Assembly (NCBI RefSeq): GCF_000003815.2
Contig: NC_049988.1
Coordinates: 11,304,657 to 11,368,656 of the forward strand
Length of the DNA stretch: 64,000 nucleotides
DNA from: Branchiostoma floridae
Taxonomy: Eukaryota; Chordata; Leptocardii; Amphioxiformes; Branchiostomatidae
Reading direction: 5' to 3'
Under the pieces are notes generated by a model, which saw only the letters and a program-made list of their open reading frames with translations, had not been told where the DNA came from and did not search any database. A program made the position numbers and the translations under genes. Positions 56,278 through 64,000 of the stretch are shown here, in pieces. Positions within the stretch are counted from its first letter, which is position 1, and the number at the start of each line of letters is the position of its first letter.

Positions 56278-59200
56278 CTGAGGAATAAAGTTGTTTGAAA
56301 TTTTCAATAATCATTACAAAGAATCAGAATTGTAGGTATGTAGTATAATAAAATAATTGTATTATATTACTACTAATAGGCCCAAAATTCTCTTCTTTTG
56401 TAAGTATATTATCCACAAACTAGTGGAAACAATGCCATGCCTTACCATAGTGGGTTCTTCTTCCATATCGACTTTCCATGGACTTCTGCATCATCTGTTG
56501 TTTATTCCTGCACACGTACATACATATCAAAACAATCACAGCAAGAAGGTACCTCAATCAGCTACGTTGTTACTTGCTTCATGTCTTAAATTAAACGTTA
56601 CGATGATAAAACCTTCTTGTATACAGATTTCTAAGAGGTTACATAAATGTACTGTTATGCATTATGATGTACATAAAAATCTAACACGTCCCAGACATTA
56701 AGTTGTCAGACAATAAAGTGTTCCTCATGGTTAGTACATTCTGAAAGAGTTCCTGGCGACAGTATAAACCAAATAAGATTCAACAAACTGTAACAAAAAA
56801 AAACTCACATGGAGTATTTTTCCCAGAGGCGGGGATTCTGTATCCTCTCTATTTTATGGATGATCATGTCATGTCTCATTGTCTGTCTGAAGAGCTGCTC
56901 CACCTAACGAGAGAAAACAACATTATTACAAGTACCGTCACATCTGTAACGACTAACCGTATCTAAGCTTAAAATATTTTTTAGAACCAAATCTGTGTTG
57001 GCTGTAAGTTGAGCCTGCATGGAAAAGACATTTGTCTGATCATGTTAATTGAATAAACCATTCATTCATTCAAACTTTCCTAAGTGTCTGTCTGACTATT
57101 AAACCATGATATGACACCTTTAGTCACTGTGGTAACATGTTTTCATCTTGAATCATGAAAGAAGAAGGCCATTATTCCTTGTCACAAGCTTCTATAATAT
57201 CACATGCATTTTGTATGTAGCCTCGTAGTACTATTGTCTATATAGCTAGTGGTTGTCATTGGTATTGTACCTCTTGCAATTGTTCAGCAATAAAGTTAAT
57301 TCATTCGTTCATTCAAAATACATCAAATTCATACCTCCATAAACTCTGGATCTCTTGGTGCCAGACGGACTCGTATGAAGGCTTCATTCTGAGGCATTGT
57401 CTCCCATGTTGGGGGAAGAGATCCTCTTGCCACAGATGAGGGCTGGCTGGTTGTATGACTTGTTCTTGTGTTGCTGCTAAGATATAAATAAGGTTACAAG
57501 TTGAATTTCAAAGTACAATTATACCTTCAATCCTTTTGTATGTTCTGGTGTCAACCAGGGTTGTAGCCAGCACCCATCCTTCCGTCCTTTGACGGAATTT
57601 TGTAGCTGGGGAAGGGAAAACATTTTTTCCGTCCTCTGTGAAGGACAAAAATGGATAATGTAAAGATAATTATAATAAAACTGTCTCCCTTGTTTACTTT
57701 TTGACTAAAACAGATGCCATTGAACAGCTTAGTCTACCAGCATAATTTACACCTAAAAATGCAGGAAATAGTGTTTCAGAAGGGATAGATTTCAAAATTT
57801 TCTGGGCCTTTGGATCCTCATACTCACTGGAATGTTGGGCCTGCGGCACTCGATAGGATTCAAAATCAAGGGGATGGAAAATGATTTCAGGCTGGCTACG
57901 TACAACCCTGGTGTCAATGCAGAAAATGTTTCTCCCTATAATTAATAGCCAGCTTAGTCTGGACTGAAGAATTGTGCACATATTAAAAAATGTCTCAGAA
58001 AAGCATATATTCCTGGCTAACAAAAGAGTTGTGGACAAAAATATGTAATGAAGAAACAATCACCTTGCTGACTGAAATGGGACAAACGTCGGACGTCGTC
58101 GCACATTTCTCCTTGTGGAGTAACGTGTATCCATGTTCAGCTGGTACATTCCCGTGAAGTCCAGTGTGTAGGGGTACTCGTTGGTCTGGAACTTGTATGT
58201 GGGCTGTTTTGTGACGTACGCTCGCTCGATATCATCAGATGTGATAAAAGCTGAGGTTCCAGTCTGTAAAAAAACATCACATCTTCTAATACATTGTATA
58301 TTCACCCCTGAGTTGACCTGATATCATACAAGACAACCCCCTTGCATTGAATGAATTGAGCCACAATTTTTTTTCCAGGTACTACAACAAGGATAATATA
58401 ATAATTGCATCTCAATGAGTAAGTAATGAGTAGTTATATGGTAGTGATAAACCTGGAAATGATGATCATATATTCCATTACCTTATCATCAAAGAAGAAA
58501 CTCGAAGCAGAATATCTTGTACTGGTAAATAATATATGAATAAGGTATATCAATTTCTCATTCCCATATCAGGAACTCAAAACACTAAATAACACACCTT
58601 GACACTTTGGCCATACTGGCACCAGGAACCATTGTTGTCCCAGTACCACACCCATTTTGTTGCCCAGCTACCACTGGTGGACTCCACAGATGAAGGGGTC
58701 GACAGGCGGCGGATTTTCACCCGTTTACTTGGGTAGGAGTCGGATATCTCCAGCTCCATCTTGTCAAAGTGAACCGTCCAACCATAGCTGGAAAAAAACA
58801 TAGATTCAATACCAATGAGAATGCTATGTATATATTACATCAAATCAGGCTTTTAGCCAGGCATGCGTCAACGCGTCATCTGGACGCACTTTTCTTAGAA
58901 TAACAAGAAATTTGATACCCCTGGACGGCCTATAATGGGGACAAAATCCTTTGACAAGCATGAAATTCTGATTGACCAGGGATGCTACCAGGTCATCTGT
59001 GGTCACAGTCTTCTACTGTGACATCTGCAACAGTATTTTTGCCTCTTTGGATACCTTAGAATGCACTATTTTAACTTAAAATCATCAAAAACTCTGCACC
59101 ATGGAAGGTGGATGTCCCAGACCCCCTACAATAGTCACTTACCGCGACTCACCAATAAGTTTGGACTCCCTAGTATAAAATCCTTAGGCTAAAAGCCTAT

Positions 59201-62003
59201 TATTATAGTCATGGTGGATTTGGTAATTGTCTATATTCTGCATGTCTTTGTCAATAGTAGTTAGTAGTACTTAGTCTAGTAGTATTTGATTATACTGCTA
59301 CCGGGGTCCCTTACATAGGGGTAGCCAGCATTCGGTTAGTCATGGGTACTTATTATTATTATGAATAATTGATTTATTAAAGGACTGTGTAAGAACAGTT
59401 GCATCAGAGTAACAGTGCTCTATGATGGTTAACACTTGTGTACAAACTGAATATGAATAATCGGAATACCAGATTAGAACAAATACTCACAGACGTGTAT
59501 CAACATTAAGAAGATTACAGCTGAGGTTGGATGGTTGGGAAAAGACCTCTTCAATCTTTGCCACAACTTCAGGACTGAAACTCACCCACTCTGCACCTGT
59601 AAGCGAGCAGAAACAATTCAGGTACCTGTACGTGTTTAAAGATATCACCAAATGTACTGTCTAAGACAATAATCATACTGTAAAAAAGTTATTCCATTGA
59701 GTGCTCTTAAACTTAAAGGATAAGACACTGAAAGTATATTTATTGTTCCAAATTTAACATACCTTGACATCTTAATTCATTCTTGAAGTCTTTGTACTGC
59801 CACAAGTAAGGAGTCTTGATGTGATGATTGCCACACAGTCGAGACTTAAGACACTGTCCTGCAAGGAAGTCTTCACAGATGGTCGTATCACCGTCTAAGA
59901 TGCGTTCTTCATTTGGATCTGGAGCCTTGGCTTGTGGTTTCATCACCTGGGCTGTTGAGGATGTGTTTACTTGTAGCATTGTGGCTGTTGAGGTAGCTTT
60001 AGGTATCAGCACTTGTAATAGTGGGGGTATGATATTTGGTGGTAGAATTGTTGGCGTTGAGGTTGCCTTGGATTTCACCACTTGGACTGGTGGGGGTATG
60101 TTTGGTTGTAGAGTTGTTGGTGTTGAGGTTGCCTTGGGTTTGACCATTTGGACTGATGTGGGTGCAAGTATGTTTGGTTGTAGAGCTGAGGGTGCTGAAG
60201 GTGTAGCAATACTAGCTACAGGCTTTTTTGTGGCTGTAGCTTGCGGAAACCCTGGCACTGAAGATCGAGACGCTGCTGCTGTTGTTGGAGGAATCAGTAA
60301 TGTTTTGATGACTGCTCGCTGGTCTGTGTTGGCCATCCGGAAATCTGACAGAATCTTTCGTGTTTCTGGAGTGTCGAAGTAGCTCTCATGGTTCAGGTCG
60401 CATGTTGTATCATCAGCGCAACGGCCTCTGACGAACTCCGAACACACGTGGACGTCACGGCAGCGGTCTGCTTCAAGGCAAATTTTGGTGTTGTATGCCT
60501 GACATACTTTAGGTGCTGAGTTGCGTATTATGTTGAAGATCTGATCATCTGTCAGGCAGTCAAGTTGAAGCTCATGGACAAGCCGTCTAGCTTGTTCACT
60601 CTGCAGATCATGTACAAATTTGCACTTGTAGCCATGGCTACAGGATCCCTGGACAAAGTTCCGACAGAGGTGAAAGAACTGACACTGGTCTCCCTTCTGG
60701 CACCCCAGTTTAGTAGTGTGACCGAAGCAAAGACGTGCTTTCGGAAGGATGACAGACACTTCAAGTTCTCCATCTGTTGTTTCATGGAGCCGGAACTTAT
60801 TTGGACGCTTACGGAGCCAGGATGTTGTTTGGGTTTGGTCTAACCCAAGAAGAAAAAACTCGTTGGACCATAGGTAATCAAGCATCACCATACCATTGTA
60901 CTTGCAGCAGATCGATTTGAATACATATGTTTCTGAGGGAAATTTGATGGGTGCTGCTTCCACTTTCGTGGCTGGACTTCTTCTTCGGCCATCCTCTTCC
61001 CACAACTACCTCTCCTACCTCTTCCACCACTACTCCTCCCTCGCCCTCCACCACGTTCCCTCCTTCCCACATTCTCCAGACTCTCCGTGCTGCAGTGGTG
61101 TGAACTTGCACCAGTGGAAGCAAGCGACAAGTTTTCTGTTGACTTGGCCCGGTTTACAGCACCCCTTCCTCCACGGCTACGGCCTCGCCCCCTACCTCTG
61201 TTCACTGGTACTGCAGGCTCAGATCTTTTAGTAGTGGGTACGGAAAGTATTGCGCTGTACTGAAGGATATGCTCAGGCATCTTGGACCCCATGAGATGTG
61301 TCTGAAGAATTTTCTCATTCTGCTTTTCAGCAAAATTATGAGACAGCTTGCAATCACCCTTACAGCTCTCCCTGATGTAGTTGTTACAGATATGGAGATT
61401 GGTACACAGTGTGTTATCTCTGCAGCCATTGGTTGAGTTGTAAAACTTGCAGACCTTTGGTAGTGAACCTCTGATCACCTTCACTATCTTATCATCCGAG
61501 AGTCCCTCTAGTCCCATCCCTTTTACTACCTTCTTGTTTTGCTCGCTTTGAAAGTGGTGAGGAAATTTGCACTTATCACCCTGGCTGTTGCTGCAATTGC
61601 CTCCCAAGAAATCCTTACAAATGTGCACATTTGTGCACCCGTTGCCGAATTTGCACCTGCTGTTGGTAAAGTCATAACAAAGCCTGACCTTTACAATGGC
61701 GGAAACGCTTTGAACTTTGCCCTTAATGTTTCTTTTCACCAGGTAACGTTACCTTCCAGGTTCGTCTCTTAGCCATTCTTCCACGTCGGCGTCGTCTGTT
61801 TCCGGGTAGAAACTTTGCTCACAGAGCTCGGTAAAACTCACCGTCCCTCCGTTTTGAAGAATGAAGTCTTTAACATCACTTTGTTTCGGAGTACTTCGAG
61901 TCTTTGGCCTTCTGTTGCCCCGCCCTTTCTTGTTTCCGCCAGCCCTGCTGCTTGCCTGACTATTGACACTTTCCGTGTCACTATCGGAGTAATCAGAGTA
62001 CAT
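55511..62003 (-). CDS. PARP12/ZC3HAV1 (ZAP)-like CCCH-WWE-PARP protein, whole gene
   Basis: Relatives bind RNA through CCCH fingers, ADP-ribose chains through WWE domains, and (PARP12) transfer single ADP-ribose units; the family acts in stress and antiviral responses. Coding segments in transcript order: 62003 to about 61751, about 61700 to about 61000, about 61007 to 59763, 59596-59491, 58787-58598, 58263-58064, 57476-57335, 56903-56809, 56507-56446, 56277-55511. Phases join from 59763 onward. Layout: winged helix plus four CCCH, RG-rich linker, second winged helix plus four CCCH, Pro/Thr repeat linker, ninth CCCH, WWE1, WWE2, PARP domain, Ser/Gln-rich tail, CaaX box. Human relatives have only one N-terminal module. 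Two frame breaks occur in the N-terminal half (see findings). It is ambiguous whether PARP12 or ZC3HAV1 is the closer relative, so no symbol is given. Confidence 0.9.
56446..57476 (-). CDS. PARP gene exons before the catalytic core
   Basis: Exons 57476-57335 ('LPPTWETMPQNEAFIRVRLA'), 56903-56809 ('VEQLFRQTM..HKIERIQNPRLWEKY') and 56507-56446 ('QQMMQKSMESRYGRRTHY'). 'KIERIQNPRLWEKY' is the conserved helix opening the PARP fold (human PARP12 KIERVQNLALWEVY). Phases 2/0, 0/2 and 2/1 fit. Confidence 0.92.
57548..57660 (+). repeat. Dispersed GACGGA-rich repeat, second copy
   Basis: See 5206-5310. This copy lies in the PARP intron between 58064 and 57476. Confidence 0.6.
58064..58787 (-). CDS. PARP gene WWE2 exons
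   Basis: Exon 58787-58598 ends with the WWE signature 'WVWYWDNNGSWCQYGQSVK'. Exon 58263-58064 continues with 'SDDIERAYV', 'YKFQTNEYPYTLDFTGMYQL' and a basic 'RRNVRRRP' segment. Human PARP12 has 'WIWYWSDEFGSWQEYG' and 'NYELDF' at these places. WWE domains bind iso-ADP-ribose or ADP-ribose ends. Confidence 0.93.
58848..59185 (+). repeat. Dispersed repeat (GCCAGGCATGCGTC), second copy
   Basis: Inverse partner of 18541-18842, here in the PARP intron between 59491 and 58787. Confidence 0.75.
59491..59596 (-). CDS. PARP gene WWE1 exon
   Basis: Encodes 'AEWVSFSPEVVAKIEEVFSQ' and 'LSCNLLNVDTRL', the second half of a degenerate WWE that begins 'PYLWQYKDF' in the preceding exon. Phase 1 in, 2 out. 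Confidence 0.88.
59763..61007 (-). CDS. PARP gene: second winged-helix plus CCCH4 module, repeat linker, ninth CCCH
   Basis: A winged-helix segment ('TYVFKSICC', 'LDQTQTTSWLRKRPNKFRLHE') leads to four CCCH fingers: CFGHTTKLGCQKGDQCQFFH, CRNFVQGSCSHGYKCKFVH, CQAYNTKICLEADRCRDVH and CSEFVRGRCADDTTCDLNH (C-x7/8-C-x5-C-x3-H). Next comes a linker with about four copies of a 21-residue unit (like 'VKPKATSTPTTLQPNI'). Finger 9 (CEDFLAGQCLKSRLCGNHH) follows, just before WWE1. The frame is preceded by an in-frame stop at about 61008-61010, so it needs a frame change from the segment upstream. Confidence 0.88.
60885..61739 (-). CDS. PARP gene: first CCCH4 module and RG-rich linker
   Basis: Four fingers: CYDFTNSRCKFGNGCTNVH, CKDFLGGNC..CKFPH, CKFYNSTNGCRDNTLCTNLH and CNNYIRESCKGDCKLSH. 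An Arg/Gly-rich stretch follows ('GRGRGRSRGGRG' and a second RG run), an RNA-binding type. There is no ATG start at the top of this frame, so it must be joined to the exon at 62003. The frame closes at 60885 while the next module runs in another frame from about 61007. Confidence 0.85.
   Translation of the reverse strand: MKRNIKGKVQSVSAIVKVRLCYDFTNSRCKFGNGCTNVHICKDFLGGNCSNSQGDKCKFPHHFQSEQNKKVVKGMGLEGLSDDKIVKVIRGSLPKVCKFYNSTNGCRDNTLCTNLHICNNYIRESCKGDCKLSHNFAEKQNEKILQTHLMGSKMPEHILQYSAILSVPTTKRSEPAVPVNRGRGRGRSRGGRGAVNRAKSTENLSLASTGASSHHCSTESLENVGRRERGGGRGRSSGGRGRRGSCGKRMAEEEVQPRKWKQHPSNFPQKHMYSNRSAASTMVW
61749..62003 (-). CDS. PARP gene first exon: acidic start and winged helix 1
   Basis: ATG at 62003-62001, with no upstream alternative in frame. 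It starts MYSDYSDSDTESVNSQASS, then a basic stretch ('KKGRGNRRPKTR'), then the winged-helix 'VKDFILQNGGTVSFTELCEQ' ... 'VEEWLRDEPG', as at the N-terminus of ZAP/PARP12. The frame ends at a stop at 61751-61749, just after a possible donor (GGAAG/GTAACG). Confidence 0.85.
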   Translation of the reverse strand: MYSDYSDSDTESVNSQASSRAGGNKKGRGNRRPKTRSTPKQSDVKDFILQNGGTVSFTELCEQSFYPETDDADVEEWLRDEPGR

Positions 62004-62791
62004 GTTGCAGTTACCAGGGAGTCAAGGCAAATACAAAGTACTAGTACTTAGAATCTTCCCACTTCGGACGCTAACACGAACGCTAGATCCCAAGGGCTAG
62101 ATCCATATGGGTGGAAATATGAGTTCTAAATGGTGCCCCACTGCACCTGTTTCCTGAATCGGAATAGTCCATTTTAATTAAGGTGGGTTAGGGTCATGTG
62201 ATTTATTGTAGACATTTGTTGCGTGACTACATAGTGCGTGTTTGTCGTCGTATACATCATACAAGTGACGGTTAAATGTTGTCATGTTTTTATTATAACG
62301 CAATTGTACTCCTTATGTTCTTAAAAGGAATACTACATAATCAAAATTTGCCTATGTAGCTATGGTGAAGTTGACTGTGCCAACTTTCGGTGACGTGTAT
62401 CAAGTTTCGGTGCAACCATATTGTGACGAATGAGGTCAAGTGTCATGATAACCTCCGAAGTGGAGGTTGTGTACATACATGTTTTGTACATACATCTTTT
62501 TATGATAGCGAAACAGTTAGCTTAGCTATAGATAGCATTATATGCAACCCGCGTGCAAAGACACATCATTAGGTACTCATTCTGAAACCAGAGCTTCCTT
62601 CGTCTATAATGAATAAGGGACTACATACTGCATGCATGCAACCAGTAGTAGATAGTGATTGGTATTTGTTGTGCAGATTAGTGTTCCATTTGCGTCGGTA
62701 GTGAGACTAAAACTGTTTTCGGGGCCGTTGAACTTTTCTTTGAATGACACAGACTCGTTGCTCAAGTTAGATGATACAAGTAAAACTTCCT

Positions 62792-63000
62792 GTAACCCTA
62801 GCTCACCTTTTTCCGTTTAGTAACATAAACCCGTTGCTTTAAAAAACAATGTGTTTGGGGATATCACGTCGAAGGACGTTGGTTTCAAATTGCAATATTT
62901 TCAGTATATTGTAATTTGAAACGACTTGATGTGCCTAAATACCCTGTTTTGAAAAACAACGGATATAAGTTACCCCATGTATAAAGGTGAACTTGCGTTA
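62792..63000. mobile_element. MITE, CACCTTTATCCG family, copy 6
   Basis: Left TAACCCTAGCTCACCTTTTT, right ATAAAGGTGAACTTGCGTTA, with a central inverted 'TTTCAAATTGCAATATTTTC' / 'ATATTGTAATTTGAAA' hairpin. This is the only copy in the window that lies outside the UBR3 gene. Confidence 0.85.
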
Positions 63001-63239
63001 GATCCTTTTAAATCCGCCTTCTCTCTGGTTAACACTTAGATTCCGTCGTAAGACTCCTGAAAATTGCCGGCGATCCCTAAAAATCGCAAGATGATCGTGA
63101 GAACACCGGACGTTATACTCGCGAAAATGTCATTTAGAGCTCGTAAACTAGTCTTCCGAAACGGTTCCGATCGAATCGCGCCTAATGTGAGGCGGGTATT
63201 ACGGTGGGAGTCCGTGCGACGAGACGGTTACTGCCTCGA

Positions 63240-63680
63240 AACAGTCAAACGTGTACCCAACACAGGTGAAAATTATTACTGGTCTTTGATTGGTCAAGAA
63301 ATCAATCAATTGTCTAGACAGGGTCAATCGTAGACGAGTTCTTATGCTAATCTGTCTGTTGTAGCCCCTGTGCTTCATCATTGGTCAATGGTCTGGAGAA
63401 GCGATCAAACGTCTGCCCAACACAGGTGAAAATGATTACTGGTCCGTGATTGGTCAATAAATCAATCAGTTGTCTTGACTGGGCCAATCGTAGACGAGCC
63501 CCTATGCTAATCTGTCTGTAGCCCCTGCGCTTCATCATTGGTCAATGGTCTGGAGAAGCGATCAAACGTCTGCCCAACACAGGTGAAAATGATTACTGGT
63601 CCGTGATTGGTCAATAAATCAATCAGTTGTCTAGACTGGGCCAATCGTAGACGAGCCCCTGTGTATATCTGTCTGGAGAA
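63240..63680 (+). repeat. Three tandem 157-160-bp copies with CCAAT boxes
   Basis: The units start near 63246, 63406 and 63563 ('CAAACGTSTRCCCAACACAG'). Each contains several ATTGG/CCAAT motifs, TGATTGGTCAA and, in the first two, ATGCTAATCTGT. They lie directly upstream of the first exon of the plus-strand gene at the window end. Confidence 0.85.
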
Positions 63681-63759
63681 CTTTACCTCGTCATTAGTCT
63701 GCCAGCTGTCTGTGGAGACGGACTCTACTCGCAGTACGACCGCTGTGTGATTGAGTCCT

Positions 63760-64000
63760 TTGTGCTTTGAGCGTCCTACCTAAGACAACAGGTTAGTTCG
63801 GTCATTTCTTCGCGGAATATTTGGTCATGATTTCTCATAAACATTCTTATCTGTGCCTTGTGTGCTTGTTGCAGTGGTGTTGAGGCAAAGTATTCATGAC
63901 TGTTTCTTCTACCGATTTGTTAGAAATGTCGGGACGCCATAGGAGGAAAGGAGTTGGGGAACGAATGCGTCGATCACCTGTCACTGAAGGTGCTTCGGGA
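63760..64000 (+). CDS. 5' end of an unidentified plus-strand gene (CDS from 63896)
   Basis: A probable untranslated exon ends at 63791 (ACAACAG/GTTAGT). The next exon begins at 63875 after TTGTTGCAG. An open frame starts at ATG 63896 (MTVSSTDLLE) with a second in-frame ATG at 63926 (MSGRHRRKGVGERMRRSP) and runs off the window. The Arg-rich MSGR start recalls PIWI-clade Argonaute N-termini, but 35 residues are too few to decide. The product is left unassigned. Confidence 0.5.

Larger units (their letters stand above)
62004..63759. other. Divergent intergenic region between PARP gene and the next gene
   Basis: No coding sequence is recognised. It contains MITE copy 6 (62792-63000) and the triplicated CCAAT-rich block (63240-63680), and presumably the promoters of both genes. 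Confidence 0.6.

Noticed and set aside
59828-60382. 184-codon plus-strand ORF
   Set aside because: Antisense to the PARP zinc-finger and repeat-linker exon; composition mirrors the Thr/Pro repeat and there is no domain.
60896-61231. Plus-strand ORF over the RG-rich linker
   Set aside because: Shadow of the GA-rich minus-strand coding sequence.

Overview
This window looks like nuclear DNA of an invertebrate deuterostome, most likely a lancelet (Branchiostoma). That is inferred from intron-rich, animal-type genes whose proteins align along their length with vertebrate orthologues I recognise, short introns crowded with small terminal-inverted-repeat (TIR) elements, and tRNA-like SINEs. There are eight assembly gaps (runs of N): 1-46, 2774-3096, 19313-19412, 21652-21751, 25347-25500, 29753-29975, 38588-39153 and 45376-46366. 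It is not bacterial: there are no operons or CRISPR arrays.

Layout. (1) 1171-2285: a 5'-truncated non-LTR retrotransposon tail flanked by an unusually long 106-bp direct repeat. (2) 4123-5477, plus strand: the last three exons of the ESCRT-II subunit SNF8/VPS22. (3) About 9181-10375, plus strand: a candidate small gene for a 77-residue single-pass membrane protein, with TATA box, untranslated first exon and one intron. (4) 13070-53198, plus strand: one very large gene, the E3 ubiquitin ligase UBR3. I read it as 41 coding exons with continuous splice phase everywhere except around the 21652-21751 gap. It carries the UBR box, a RING-H2 split over several exons, a 320-residue Gln/Ala-rich exon and the conserved C-terminal domain. 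(5) 62003-55511, minus strand, tail to tail with UBR3: a PARP12/ZC3HAV1(ZAP)-like mono-ADP-ribosyltransferase with two winged-helix plus CCCH4 modules, a ninth CCCH finger, two WWE domains, a PARP domain and a C-terminal CaaX box. (6) About 63760 to the end, plus strand: the first exons of another, divergently transcribed gene of unknown identity.

The genes do not form one pathway, although SNF8 (endosomal sorting of ubiquitinated cargo) and UBR3 (ubiquitin ligation) both belong to ubiquitin biology. PARP12/ZAP relatives act in RNA binding and antiviral or stress responses.

The most striking structural theme is tandem duplication across splice junctions. At five exon/intron borders in two genes the end of an exon together with its splice site is tandemly repeated. 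The extreme case is UBR3 exon 40, where five acceptors sit 69 bp apart, all in the same open frame, so splice choice could insert 0 to 4 copies of a 23-residue unit. Other points of interest are the duplicated RNA-binding module and prenylation motif of the PARP gene, a hammerhead-ribozyme-like core in a Penelope-like fragment, several MITE families, two GC-AG introns, a candidate 24-nt microexon and a repeated CCAAT-rich promoter region.
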